64,000 nucleotides of DNA from Streptomyces ficellus (GTDB lineage Bacteria > Actinomycetota > Actinomycetes > Streptomycetales > Streptomycetaceae). Positions 42,136 to 50,328 of the stretch are shown here, piece by piece. Numbering within the stretch: the stretch's first letter is position 1; every line of letters starts with the position of its first letter. The notes under the pieces are model-generated. The model had not been told where the DNA came from. It saw nothing but the letters and a program-made list of their open reading frames with translations, and did not search any database. A program made the position numbers and the translations under genes. The stretch is taken from NCBI RefSeq assembly GCF_030406405.1, contig NZ_JAUEPL010000031.1, positions 1 through 64,000 on the forward strand, read 5' to 3'.

Positions 42136-42945
42136 ATGGCCACCGCCACCACCCGCCACAGCGACCGGACGGTCAGCCCGGTCTTCCTCGGGATCGCCGC
42201 GATCATGGTGGTCACCGGATGGGCGGTGTGGACGGGCTTCTCGGCCAACCTCGGCCTGGCCGTCTTCCTGTTCGTGACGTCCGGCTGGATCGTCTCGCTG
42301 TGCCTGCACGAGTACGCGCACGCCCGCACCGCCCACCACGGCGGTGACATCACGATCGGCGCGAAGGGCTATCTGACCCTCAACCCGCTGAAGTACACGC
42401 ACCCGTTGCTGAGCATCGTGCTGCCGGTCGTGTTCGTCATCCTCGGTGGTCTCGGTCTGCCGGGCGGCGCGGTCTTCATCGAGCAGGACCGTATCCGCAG
42501 CCGCGTCAAGCGCAGTCTGGTCTCGGCGGCCGGTCCGCTGACGAACGCCGTCTGCGTGGTCCTGTTCACCGCGCCGTTCTGGCTGGGCGTGCTGGACGGC
42601 GTACCGGTGTCGTTCCGCTTCGCGCTCGCGTTCCTGGCGCTGCTGGAGGTGTCGGCGGTGATCCTGAACTTCCTGCCGGTGCCCGGCCTGGACGGTTACG
42701 GCGTGATCGAGCCGTGGCTCTCGTACAAGATCCGCCGGCAGATCCAGCCGTACGCCGCCTACGGCCTGCTGGCCGTCTTCGCCTTCCTCTTCTTCGTCCC
42801 CGGAGTGCGGGACGCCTTCTTCGCGCTGGTGCACACGGTCATGGAGGGCCTGGGCATCGCGCAGTTGGAGACGTACTGCGGGTGGGACCTGTACCTCTTC
42901 TGGCAGGAGCAGAGCGCGACCTGCCAGGAGATCGTCAGCGGGTGA
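42136..42945 (+). CDS. Site-2-protease-family (M50) membrane metalloprotease
   Basis: The protein has 269 residues and five to six membrane segments. The zinc motif HEYAH (HExxH) lies in SGWIVSLCLHEYAHARTAHHGGD near residue 60. The second motif NFLPVPGLDGYGV (the NPDG-like metal ligand Asp) is near 180. This marks it as an intramembrane protease of the M50 group. Standard PDZ or CBS domains are absent. GGAG lies six bases before the ATG. The last 11 bases overlap the convergent small gene that follows. Substrate unknown. Confidence 0.88.
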   Translation: MATATTRHSDRTVSPVFLGIAAIMVVTGWAVWTGFSANLGLAVFLFVTSGWIVSLCLHEYAHARTAHHGGDITIGAKGYLTLNPLKYTHPLLSIVLPVVFVILGGLGLPGGAVFIEQDRIRSRVKRSLVSAAGPLTNAVCVVLFTAPFWLGVLDGVPVSFRFALAFLALLEVSAVILNFLPVPGLDGYGVIEPWLSYKIRRQIQPYAAYGLLAVFAFLFFVPGVRDAFFALVHTVMEGLGIAQLETYCGWDLYLFWQEQSATCQEIVSG

Positions 42946-43105
42946 CGTTCGTCCCGCGGCGGTGGTAGTACCACGCCATGTTCGAGGAGACGCCGGCCAG
43001 CAGCACCCACACGATGCCGAGCCAGGTGCCCTGGACGAAGGAGACCACGGCCGCGGTGACGGCGAGGACGCAGACGACGAGGGCGTACAGAGCGAGGCGG
43101 GGCAT
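42935..43105 (-). CDS. Small membrane protein, 56 residues
   Basis: The minus frame from the ATG at 43105 encodes 56 residues. It begins MPRLALYALVVCVLAVTAAV and continues through a second hydrophobic stretch (WLGIVWVLLAGVSSNMAW) to YYHRRGTNVTR. AGGAG sits nine bases upstream of the start. The two hydrophobic helices, good ribosome site and G/C third positions support a real gene, although it is too short for many gene finders. It is convergent with and overlaps the M50 protease by 11 bp. Function unknown. Confidence 0.7.
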   Translation of the reverse strand: MPRLALYALVVCVLAVTAAVVSFVQGTWLGIVWVLLAGVSSNMAWYYHRRGTNVTR

Positions 43106-43173
43106 GGGGGTGGGCTCCTGTCCGGGTACGGCGTGAAACGTGCCCGTCCAGTGTCCCCCATGCCCGACCCGAG

Positions 43174-43863
43174 CTAGACGTCGGTCACGCGCAGCCCGGC
43201 GTGCGCCTTGTACCGGCGGTTGACCGAGATCAGGTTGGCGACCAGCGACTCCACCTGGTGCGCGTTGCGCAGCCGTCCCGCGAAGACGCCGCGCATGCCC
43301 GGGATACGGGCGGCCAGGGCCTGCACGAGATCGGTGTCCGCGCGGGACTCGCCCAGCACCATCACGTCCGTGTCGATCGCGTCGATCGTCGCGTCCTGGA
43401 GGAGCACGGCGGACAGGTGGTGGAAGGCGGCGGTCACGCGGGAGTCCGGCAGCAGGGCGGCGGCCTGTTCGGCGGCGCTGCCCTCCTCGGGCTTGAGGGC
43501 GTAGGCGCCCTTCTTGTCGAAGCCGAGCGGGTTCACACAGTCGATCACGAGCTTGCCGCGCAGTTCCTCGCGCAGCGACTCAAGGGTCCTGGCGTGCCCG
43601 TCCCACGGCACGGCGACGATCACGATGTCGCTGCGGCGCGCGCACTCGGCGTTGTCGGCGCCCTCGACGCCCAGCCCGATCCCGGTGGCGGCGGACTCGG
43701 CGCGCTCGGCGGCGCGCGAGCCGATGATCACCTTCTGTCCGGCGCGGGCGAGCCGGTAGGCGAGGCCCCGGCCCTGGTCACCGGTGCCGCCGAGGACGCC
43801 CACGACGAGGCCGGAGACGTCGGGCAGGTCCCAGGGGTCCTTGGAAGTGGTGGAAGCAGTCAT
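43174..43863 (-). CDS. npdG: NADPH-dependent F420 reductase
   Basis: The protein has 229 residues from the ATG at 43863. The Rossmann fold opens with VVGVLGGTGDQGRGLAYRLA (GxGxxG-like), then KVIIGSRAAERAE, which binds the NADPH phosphate. IVIVAVPWDGH and VIDCVNPLGF follow. These are typical of the F420H2:NADP+ oxidoreductase family, which moves hydride between NADPH and the deazaflavin F420. An upstream ATG would add nine residues. It lies alone in its region. Confidence 0.9.
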   Translation of the reverse strand: MTASTTSKDPWDLPDVSGLVVGVLGGTGDQGRGLAYRLARAGQKVIIGSRAAERAESAATGIGLGVEGADNAECARRSDIVIVAVPWDGHARTLESLREELRGKLVIDCVNPLGFDKKGAYALKPEEGSAAEQAAALLPDSRVTAAFHHLSAVLLQDATIDAIDTDVMVLGESRADTDLVQALAARIPGMRGVFAGRLRNAHQVESLVANLISVNRRYKAHAGLRVTDV

Positions 43864-43953
43864 GGTCTTGACACTACGTGCCGCCGCCACGTCCGGGTGA
43901 CGTGTGACCGATCCGCCCGCCCGGCCCCGGCCGCCGCGGCATGATGCGGCGGC

Positions 43954-44559
43954 ATGGACGCCGTACGAGTCGCACTGCTGCGTGAGGTCCTTGCCGGTAC
44001 GGAGTGGCCCGCGGCAGCCCGCCGGTTCGCCGGGGCGCTGCGGTCATCGGTGGTGCCGCAGGGCGGCGGGCTGCTGCTGGTGGGCACCGCGGAGTACGAG
44101 CCGTGGCACCTGGCCGCGCATTTGGTGGACGAGGCGGCGTGGTCGGGCCAGCCCGAGCTGGCGCCCACGCTGGTACGGCACCGGGTGCGGCCGGCGGACC
44201 CGGCGCACCTCGCCGTGGGCCTGGGGCGGCTGGAGTCGGCCGGGCGGGGCGCGACGCTGCTGGTGGTGGCGCCGGACCGGCCGGGCGGGGCGCTGCTGGA
44301 GCGGGTCCACGACGCACGGCGGGCGGGGGCGCGGGTGCTGTCGCTGAACGGCGGGGACCGGGAGGTGCACGCGCTGGCGCACGAGGCGCTGACGGTGACG
44401 GAGGCGGACGACGTGGACCTCGACGTGGTGCAGCACCTGGTGAGCGCGGCGGCGGGCGAGAACACCCTGCCCTCTCTCCCCCGCACGGGCCGCCGCTTCC
44501 GCGACCGCCTCTCCCGCCTCACCGACCACCTGACGTCGCCGCCACCGCCGCGCTGGTGA
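43954..44559 (+). CDS. Conserved unknown protein
   Basis: The protein has 201 residues. The central part alternates strands and helices (GGGLLLVGTAEYEPWHLAAHLVDEA, then ATLLVVAPDRPGGALLERV, then ARVLSLNGGDREVHALAHEALTV). This resembles a Rossmann-like or SIS-like fold. I recognise it as a conserved Streptomyces protein but know no function. The last 30 residues are proline/arginine rich. It is divergent from npdG, with about 90 bp between the starts. Confidence 0.7.
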   Translation: MDAVRVALLREVLAGTEWPAAARRFAGALRSSVVPQGGGLLLVGTAEYEPWHLAAHLVDEAAWSGQPELAPTLVRHRVRPADPAHLAVGLGRLESAGRGATLLVVAPDRPGGALLERVHDARRAGARVLSLNGGDREVHALAHEALTVTEADDVDLDVVQHLVSAAAGENTLPSLPRTGRRFRDRLSRLTDHLTSPPPPRW

Positions 44560-44689
44560 CCTGCCCGCGCTGGTGACCCGCCCGCGCCGGTAGCCCGTCC
44601 GCCTCGGCCCCGGCTGCCCACCGCGTGGAAATCCGGTTGCCGAGTCCGAGGGCGGGGCGGGGCGGCGGGGGGCGGTCCCCGGCGGGGGG

Positions 44690-44923
44690 TCAGTCCGTGT
44701 CGCGGGGGGTGTCCGGTGGGGTGTCGTGCCACCTGGGGTCGGTCTCCCACTGGAGGTTGCGCTCCCGGGCCGTCTCCATCGCGTGGGTCGCTTCCTCGCG
44801 GGTGGCGTACGGGCCGAAGCGGTCGGCGGCCCGGCACTCCGGACCCTCCTCCACCGTGCGGTGCTTCAGGCAGTAGTACCACTCACCGGGCTTGCCGACC
44901 GTGCGCCTCTTGAACAGGGCCAT
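44690..44923 (-). CDS. Small conserved unknown protein
   Basis: The protein has 77 residues. KRRTVGKPGEWYYCLKHRTVEEGPEC, with two cysteines and a histidine, is followed by DRFGPYATREEATHAMETARERN. This looks like a small SPOR-like or zinc-binding fold. The C-terminal DTPPDTPRDTD is low complexity. AAGGAG lies upstream of the ATG at 44923. It is divergent from map with 58 bp between the starts. No function assigned. Confidence 0.75.
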   Translation of the reverse strand: MALFKRRTVGKPGEWYYCLKHRTVEEGPECRAADRFGPYATREEATHAMETARERNLQWETDPRWHDTPPDTPRDTD

Positions 44924-44981
44924 CCTGGGCTCCTTCCTCTGTCGCAATGGTGCCCCGGCAGCCCTGGTTAGACTCGCTGAC

Positions 44982-45839
44982 ATGTCTGGCCAGTCGCTGC
45001 TCGTACCTGGGGAACTGTCCCCCATCCGTTCCGTTCCCGGATCCATCCGCCGTCCCGAGTACGTGGGGAAGCCCGCCCCGACGCCGTACACCGGCCCGGA
45101 GGTGCAGGATTCCGACACCATCGAGCGGATGCGCATCGCGGGCCGCATCGCCGCGCGGGCGATGGAGGAGGCCGCCAAGCACATCGCGCCGGGCGTGACC
45201 ACGGACGAGCTGGACCGGGTCGCGCACGAGTTCATGTGCGACCACGGGGCGTACCCGTCGACGCTCGGCTACCGGGGCTTTCCGAAGTCGCTGTGCGCCT
45301 CCGTCAACGAGGTCATCTGCCACGGCATCCCGGACTCCACCGTCCTGCGTGACGGGGACATCGTCAATCTCGACGTCACCGCCTACATCAACGGCGTACA
45401 CGGCGACAACAACGCCACCTACCTGTGCGGCGACGTCGACGAGGAGTCGCGCCTGCTCGTGGAGCGGACCCGCGAGTCGCTCAACCGCGCCATCAAGGCC
45501 GTCAAGCCGGGCCGCCAGATCAACGTCATCGGCCGGGTCATCGAGTCGTACGCCAAGCGCTTCGGCTACGGCGTCGTCCGCGACTTCACCGGGCACGGGA
45601 TCAACTCGTCGTTCCACTCGGGCCTGATCATCCCGCACTACGACTCCCCGCACGCGACGACGGTCATCCAGCCCGGCATGACGTTCACCATCGAGCCGAT
45701 GCTGACGCTGGGCACGCACGAGTACGACATGTGGGACGACGGCTGGACGGTGGTGACGAAGGACCGCAAGCGGACCGCGCAGTTCGAGCACACGCTCGTC
45801 GTGACGGACACCGGTGCCGAGATCCTCACGTTGCCCTGA
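44982..45839 (+). CDS. map: Type I methionine aminopeptidase
   Basis: The protein has 285 residues. It removes the initiator methionine from nascent proteins. Metal ligands are visible: two aspartates in NLDVTAYINGVHGDNNATY, His in FTGHGINSSFH, Glu in FTIEPMLTLG and Glu in AQFEHTLVVT. The N-terminal extension of about 40 residues (PGELSPIRSVPGSIRRPEYVGKP) is typical of actinobacterial MetAP. The ATG at 44982 opens this extension. Confidence 0.96.
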   Translation: MSGQSLLVPGELSPIRSVPGSIRRPEYVGKPAPTPYTGPEVQDSDTIERMRIAGRIAARAMEEAAKHIAPGVTTDELDRVAHEFMCDHGAYPSTLGYRGFPKSLCASVNEVICHGIPDSTVLRDGDIVNLDVTAYINGVHGDNNATYLCGDVDEESRLLVERTRESLNRAIKAVKPGRQINVIGRVIESYAKRFGYGVVRDFTGHGINSSFHSGLIIPHYDSPHATTVIQPGMTFTIEPMLTLGTHEYDMWDDGWTVVTKDRKRTAQFEHTLVVTDTGAEILTLP

Positions 45840-45884
45840 CGCCTGCGGCGGGTACCGTTTTACCGACAGACCGTCGGGAACCCA

Positions 45885-45904
45885 TTGACTTAGGCAAGCC
45901 TAAG
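45885..45904 (+). promoter_or_regulatory. Iron box and promoter of the heme oxygenase gene
   Basis: CTTAGGC-AA-GCCTAAG at 45889-45904 is a perfect inverted repeat. It matches the core of the DmdR1/IdeR/DtxR iron box (TTAGG-N-AGCCTAA type). It overlaps a TTGACT (-35-like) at 45885. The site lies about 70 bp before the heme oxygenase start. It predicts repression when iron is plentiful. Confidence 0.8.
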
Positions 45905-45972
45905 CAGGAAGATCGGCGGTGGTGGCGGCCTCGGCTGCCACATCCCGTCCCCTCGGTCCCCGGAGGCCCGCC

Positions 45973-46638
45973 TTGGACGCACGCGCCACCGTCACCCCGT
46001 TCTCGACGCTCATCCGCACGGCATCGCACCAGCAGCACACCGAAGCGGAGAACTCGACCTTCATGAGCGATCTGCTCGGTGGCCGGCTGGGAGTGGCGGC
46101 GTACGCCCGCTACACCGAGCAGCTGTGGTTCGTGTACCGGGCGCTGGAGGGAGCCGCCGACGCGCTGCGGGACGATCCGGTCGCCGGGCCGTTCATCCAG
46201 CCGGAGCTGTTCCGCACCGCCGCGCTGGAGCGGGACCTGGCCCATCTGCGCGGCGCCGGCTGGCGTGCGGGGCTGACGCCGCTGCCCGCCACCGCCGCGT
46301 ACGCCGCCCGGGTCGAGGAGTGCGCCCGCGCCTGGCCGGCCGGGTACGTCGCCCACCACTACACGCGGTACCTGGGCGACCTGTCGGGCGGCCAGATCAT
46401 CCGCGACAAGGCCGAGCGGACCTGGGGCTTCGCGCGCAAGGGCGACGGCGTGCGCTTCTACGTCTTCGAGCAGATCCCCAACCCGGCCGCGTTCAAGCGC
46501 GGTTACCGGGAGCTGCTGGACCGGGTGGACGCCGACGACCTGGAGAAGCAGCGGATCATCGAGGAGTGCAGGCGCGCCTTCGACTTCAACGGGGCCGTCT
46601 TCCGTGAGCTGGGGGCCGAGTTCCCGCTCAGCGCCTGA
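45973..46638 (+). CDS. Biliverdin-producing heme oxygenase
   Basis: The protein has 221 residues. It cleaves heme to biliverdin, CO and iron for iron recovery. The proximal-helix region TASHQQHTEAE near residues 17-27 contains the heme-ligand histidine. The distal helix has YLGDLSGGQIIRDKAE near 135-150, with the conserved glycines. The TTG at 45973 is chosen because CGGAGG lies six bases upstream. An iron box about 70 bp upstream predicts induction under iron limitation. The end overlaps the convergent PhzF-family gene by 11 bp. Confidence 0.93.
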   Translation: MDARATVTPFSTLIRTASHQQHTEAENSTFMSDLLGGRLGVAAYARYTEQLWFVYRALEGAADALRDDPVAGPFIQPELFRTAALERDLAHLRGAGWRAGLTPLPATAAYAARVEECARAWPAGYVAHHYTRYLGDLSGGQIIRDKAERTWGFARKGDGVRFYVFEQIPNPAAFKRGYRELLDRVDADDLEKQRIIEECRRAFDFNGAVFRELGAEFPLSA

Positions 46639-47290
46639 TCTCCCGTACACGGCCGCCGAGTTCGATCGTGCCGTCCGGGCCGGGAGCCGTCAGCAGTTGC
46701 GATCCCCGGCCCTGCGTGATGTTCAGCGCCCGGTTCAGGCGCGCGGTGAGCAGCAGGGCGGCCGCGCCCGTCGCCTCGTCCTCCTCGATCCCGTCGCCGC
46801 GCCCCGGGAACGCCCGCGCCCGTACGCGGCCGGCCGCCTCGTCCTCCCACGCCCACGCGTACAGCCACTCGCCCGGCGGCGGCACCTCCAGCGCGTCGAC
46901 CTCAGCGGCCGCCCCGTACTGCCGCAGCGTGCGCGGCGGCGCCCACTGCGCGCGGGCGGTGATCCAGGTGAACTCGCCGTCCTGCCGCGCCCACACCTCG
47001 CCGGCCGGCGGGTTCACCACCTCCAGGTCGAGCAGCCAGGCCGCGCCCACGAGCGGATGCCCGGCGAACGGCAGGCGCACCCCGGGCGTGTAGATGTCCA
47101 CGACGCCGCGCTCCGGGTCGTCCACGAACACCGTCTCGCTGAAGCCGAGTTGCTTGGCGAGCGCCTGCCGTGACGCCTCGTCCGGGCAGCCGCGGGTGTC
47201 GCGTACGACACCGAGGAGGTTGCCGTGGCGGCCATCGGGTCCGCAGAAGACGGCGAGGACGTCATAGGCACAGTTCACATCGGCGTTCAC
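46628..47290 (-). CDS. PhzF-family isomerase-like protein
   Basis: The protein has 220 residues, somewhat shorter than the usual 260-290 of PhzF. Family marks are GRHGNLLGVV, the catalytic-type glutamate in LGFSETVFV, LPFAGHPLVGAAWLL and DEATGAAALLL. PhzF-like enzymes isomerise or epimerise small amino-acid-derived compounds, and most members have unknown substrates. No phenazine genes are nearby. Two in-frame GTG codons compete as start (47290 and 47278). Confidence 0.82.
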   Translation of the reverse strand: MNADVNCAYDVLAVFCGPDGRHGNLLGVVRDTRGCPDEASRQALAKQLGFSETVFVDDPERGVVDIYTPGVRLPFAGHPLVGAAWLLDLEVVNPPAGEVWARQDGEFTWITARAQWAPPRTLRQYGAAAEVDALEVPPPGEWLYAWAWEDEAAGRVRARAFPGRGDGIEEDEATGAAALLLTARLNRALNITQGRGSQLLTAPGPDGTIELGGRVREIRR

Positions 47291-47417
47291 GTCGGCATTG
47301 AAGCACGCGACGGCCGGCGGGTACGGCGCCGGACGGAACAGGAGCCCGGCGTCGGGGCCCTTCCCGGTCCCGGTAGGGTTCGGACGGTCCTATGGGGGTC
47401 GAGGAGCGAGGCAACCG

Positions 47418-48404
47418 ATGAGAAGGCTGGGTCGGGTGGCGACGGCGCTCGTGACGACGGTGCTGGCGCTGACGGCGAGCGGGTGCGTGACGGTGCACGG
47501 CGAGCTTGAGGTCATGCCGACGGCGACGAACGCCGAGGCCGAGCGGGCGCTGAAGGATTTCACCGACGCCTACAACGCGGCCGACAAGGCCTACGACCCC
47601 GCCCTCGACGCGGGGCGGGTCACCGGCGCGCTCGGGGCGATCAACCAGGCGGGGCTGAAGTCCCGCAGCATCACCAACCCCGGCGGCAACCCCGACCACC
47701 GGCCGCTGGAGCTCACCGACGCCCGGTTCGCCATCCCGAAGAAGGCGGGCTGGCCGCGCTGGTTCCTCGCGGACACCGACTCCAACCGGGACGCCGACCA
47801 GGGCGCGGACGACAACCGCTGGGTGCTCGTCTTCGTACGCAACGGACCCGACCAGCTGTGGGAGGTCGCGTATCTGACGATCCTCTCCGCCGACGGGGTG
47901 CCGAAGTTCAAGACCGACCAGGACGGATGGGCCGAGCCCGCCGAGCCGGACTCCACCGCGCTCGCGGTCGCGCCGAAGAACCTGAGCGAGGAGTACGCCT
48001 CGTACCTCCAGACCGGCAAGCCGGCGCACTTCACCGCCGGGCCGCACACCTCGCTGTGGCGGGAGGAGCGGCAGAAGGTCGCCCTCCGGCCCGGGCTCTC
48101 CACGCAGTACGTGGACCAGCCCCTGGACACCGGCGACTACGTCCCGCTGGGGCTGACGACCCAGGACGGCGGCGCGCTGGTCTTCTTCGCGACGCGCTTC
48201 TACGACCGGCAGACGGCCGCTCCCGGGTACCGGCCGAAGGTCAGCGAGGAGGTACGGGCGCTGATGACCGGAGAGGTCAGGAGCGCCCTCACCAAGGAGT
48301 GGGTGTCCAGCCAGGCGGTTCTGGTCAAGCCGGCCGGCGCGACGTCGGACCAGGTGACCATCCTGGGGCGGCTGCAGGGCGTGACGTCGGCGACGGGCTC
48401 GTAG
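47418..48404 (+). CDS. Lipoprotein of unknown function
   Basis: The protein has 328 residues. A clear lipoprotein signal peptide (RLGRVATALVTTVLALTASGC, lipobox cysteine near residue 23) predicts anchoring to the outer face of the membrane. The mature part is a mixed alpha/beta domain with ADNRWVLVFVRNGPDQLWEVAYLTIL-type strands. I recognise it as a conserved Streptomyces family without assigned function. Upstream GAGGAGCGAGGC provides a ribosome site. It is divergent from the PhzF gene. Confidence 0.8.
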   Translation: MRRLGRVATALVTTVLALTASGCVTVHGELEVMPTATNAEAERALKDFTDAYNAADKAYDPALDAGRVTGALGAINQAGLKSRSITNPGGNPDHRPLELTDARFAIPKKAGWPRWFLADTDSNRDADQGADDNRWVLVFVRNGPDQLWEVAYLTILSADGVPKFKTDQDGWAEPAEPDSTALAVAPKNLSEEYASYLQTGKPAHFTAGPHTSLWREERQKVALRPGLSTQYVDQPLDTGDYVPLGLTTQDGGALVFFATRFYDRQTAAPGYRPKVSEEVRALMTGEVRSALTKEWVSSQAVLVKPAGATSDQVTILGRLQGVTSATGS

Positions 48405-48467
48405 GCGCCGGTCGGCAGCGGGCCGCGGCGGCGGTCAACGGCCGGCGGCTCCGGTCAGCGGCTCCGG

Positions 48468-49235
48468 TCAGCGGCTGAGGGGCCAGGCCACCGTGTGGTG
48501 GTCGTGGTCGTCGCACTGGTCCGCGTGGCGGGCGCACGCGTCGGTGAGCGCCTCCAGCAGCGTCAGCGGGTCGGGCAGCGGGTGCTCGGGGCCGCGCACC
48601 CAGTCCACGCCCAGCTCACCGGGGAGCCGGGCGGGCGGGACCAGGACGTAGGAGCCGCGGCAGTGCCAGCGCAGCCCCGGGTGCTCGTCCATCGTCTCCG
48701 GGTGGCAGTCCAGCTCGCACGGCCACCACTCGTCCTCGTCCTCGGGCGTGCCCCGGGTGGCGGTGAAGAACAGCATCCGGCCGCCTCCGCCCGTGTCGTG
48801 CGGAGTGGCGGGAGCCCCGGACTCGGCGACCGGACCGACGTCGACGCCCTCGCGGAGCAGTCGCTCCAACGCGGCGCGACCGGCCTCCAACGGAACGTCC
48901 AGGACGTCGTGGACCATGCCGGTCGCGGTGATGAAGTTGGCTTGCGGCTCGCCCTGGGCCCACCGCTCGATCTGGGCGCGGTCGGTGGTGGACTGGGTCT
49001 GCCAGGCGAAGGAGACGGGATGGCGGGCCGGGGTGGGACAGCCGACGCGTTCGCAGGAACAGCGGTAGCCGACCGGATAGGCCGCGGGGGCGAGCGGTAG
49101 TCCCGAGGCGGCGGCGGCCAGGAGCAGATCTTCGCGGCTCGGGGTGTCGGCGGCGGCGGTTTTCCTGGGGCGCCGGCGCAGCCACTGTGCGAGTTTGCTC
49201 TCCGTGCCGCGGTAGCGGCCGATCCCGTCGCCCAT
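48468..49235 (-). CDS. Prim-pol-like domain protein, probably non-catalytic
   Basis: The protein has 255 residues and resembles the bifunctional primase/polymerase N-terminal domain family. It has LLLAAAASGLPLAPAAYPVGYRCSCERVGCPTPARHP, then WAQGEPQANFITATG and VLDVPLEAG. The acidic DxD pair expected after the strand reads DVP here, so polymerase activity is doubtful. Unlike the element-borne relative at 25288 it is not beside a helicase. It is likely a chromosomally fixed, repurposed family member with unknown role. Confidence 0.75.
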   Translation of the reverse strand: MGDGIGRYRGTESKLAQWLRRRPRKTAAADTPSREDLLLAAAASGLPLAPAAYPVGYRCSCERVGCPTPARHPVSFAWQTQSTTDRAQIERWAQGEPQANFITATGMVHDVLDVPLEAGRAALERLLREGVDVGPVAESGAPATPHDTGGGGRMLFFTATRGTPEDEDEWWPCELDCHPETMDEHPGLRWHCRGSYVLVPPARLPGELGVDWVRGPEHPLPDPLTLLEALTDACARHADQCDDHDHHTVAWPLSR

Positions 49236-49538
49236 CTATCCCCTCACACCTCTGCCGAGCCCTGCGGTCCCTGCCATGGTCCCACCATCCTGAGTCCTCG
49301 GTGACCGGAGTCCTCAACCGGGGTGGGGCGGTCGATTCCCCGGCGCCACCGAGCCGTTCACCTTGCGGCGGTATGGGCAGATTCGCACCGCGTCAGCGGC
49401 CGCCGGGCGTGAGCGGCTACACGCGCCGGTCGCGCAGGCGTTCGCCGAGGGGGCGCGGCCCGGGGCCGGGGAGTGCCCGCGAAGCGGCGTCGTCCGCCGC
49501 AGGGCAGCGGGGACTTCGCGGACACGACCTGCGGCGGG
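49236..49538. other. Gap with no supported feature
   Basis: About 300 bp between the minus-strand prim-pol-like gene and the end of the TetR gene. Open frames are arginine-rich and look non-coding. I see no hairpin or operator worth naming. Confidence 0.4.
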
Positions 49539-50156
49539 TCATCGCGGAGCGAGGCCGTACAGGGCGTATTCGACGAGTCTGTCCGCGTACGCATGGCTGA
49601 GCGGCTGGGTGCGCAGCAGCCAGCGGTGGGCGAGGGGGCCGGTGAACAGCTCCAGGGCGATACGGAGGTCGATTCCGGCGCGGACCTGGCCCGCCTCCTG
49701 GGCGGCGGCCAGGCGCTTGGCGTACAGCTGGAGCTGCGGTTCCAGCAGTTGCTCCACGAACCGGGCACCCAGCTCGGGGTTGACCACGCCCTCGGCGGCG
49801 AGGGCGCGCGAGGGGGCCTCGAACTTCGGGTCGGTCATCTCGTCCACCGTGGCGCGCAGCACGAACTTGAGGTCCGCTTCGAGGTCGCCGGTGTCCGGGA
49901 TCTCGCTGTCGGCGTCACCGCCGAGCGCCTCGTTGGCCTGCCGGCCGAGGTCGAGGAAGGCCTCAAGGAGGACGGCCGCCTTGGAGGGCCACCAGCGGTA
50001 GATGGTCTGCTTGCCGACGCCGGCGCGGGCGGCGATGCCCTCGATGGTGGTCTTGGCGTAGCCGACCTCGGCGACGAGGGCGAGGGCGGCGTCGTAGATG
50101 GCGCGGCGGGAGCGTTCGCTGCGGCGCGTGGAGTCGGGTGCCTTGGTCTCAGCCAT
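49539..50156 (-). CDS. TetR-family transcriptional regulator
   Basis: The protein has 205 residues. The helix-turn-helix RRAIYDAALALVAEVGYAKTTIEGIAARAGVGKQTIYRWW occupies about residues 17-53. The C-terminal ligand domain is of the TetR_C type (LRIALELFTGPLAHRWLL). It is divergent from the DDAH gene with about 170 bp between the starts. It could control itself and that neighbour, although no clear operator palindrome was found. Confidence 0.9.
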   Translation of the reverse strand: MAETKAPDSTRRSERSRRAIYDAALALVAEVGYAKTTIEGIAARAGVGKQTIYRWWPSKAAVLLEAFLDLGRQANEALGGDADSEIPDTGDLEADLKFVLRATVDEMTDPKFEAPSRALAAEGVVNPELGARFVEQLLEPQLQLYAKRLAAAQEAGQVRAGIDLRIALELFTGPLAHRWLLRTQPLSHAYADRLVEYALYGLAPR

Positions 50157-50328
50157 GTCGTCAATCTAACAGCGGACCGAGGCGAGACGTTTCGTCTCAT
50201 CTTCTCGCGGTGGTGCCTCGTGAACGCGCGGTGAACCACCCGTACGGTCCACTGCGCGACGGCCCCGCACGGCGCACCATGGCATCCACGCACACACCGT
50301 GCACCCAGCCGTCCGTGAGGAGCCTTCT

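Noticed and set aside
41765..42277. Collagen-like 170-codon frame over the 9-bp repeat
   Set aside because: There is no ribosome site and flanks are Arg/Pro-rich. It also runs into the start of the M50 protease gene in another frame.
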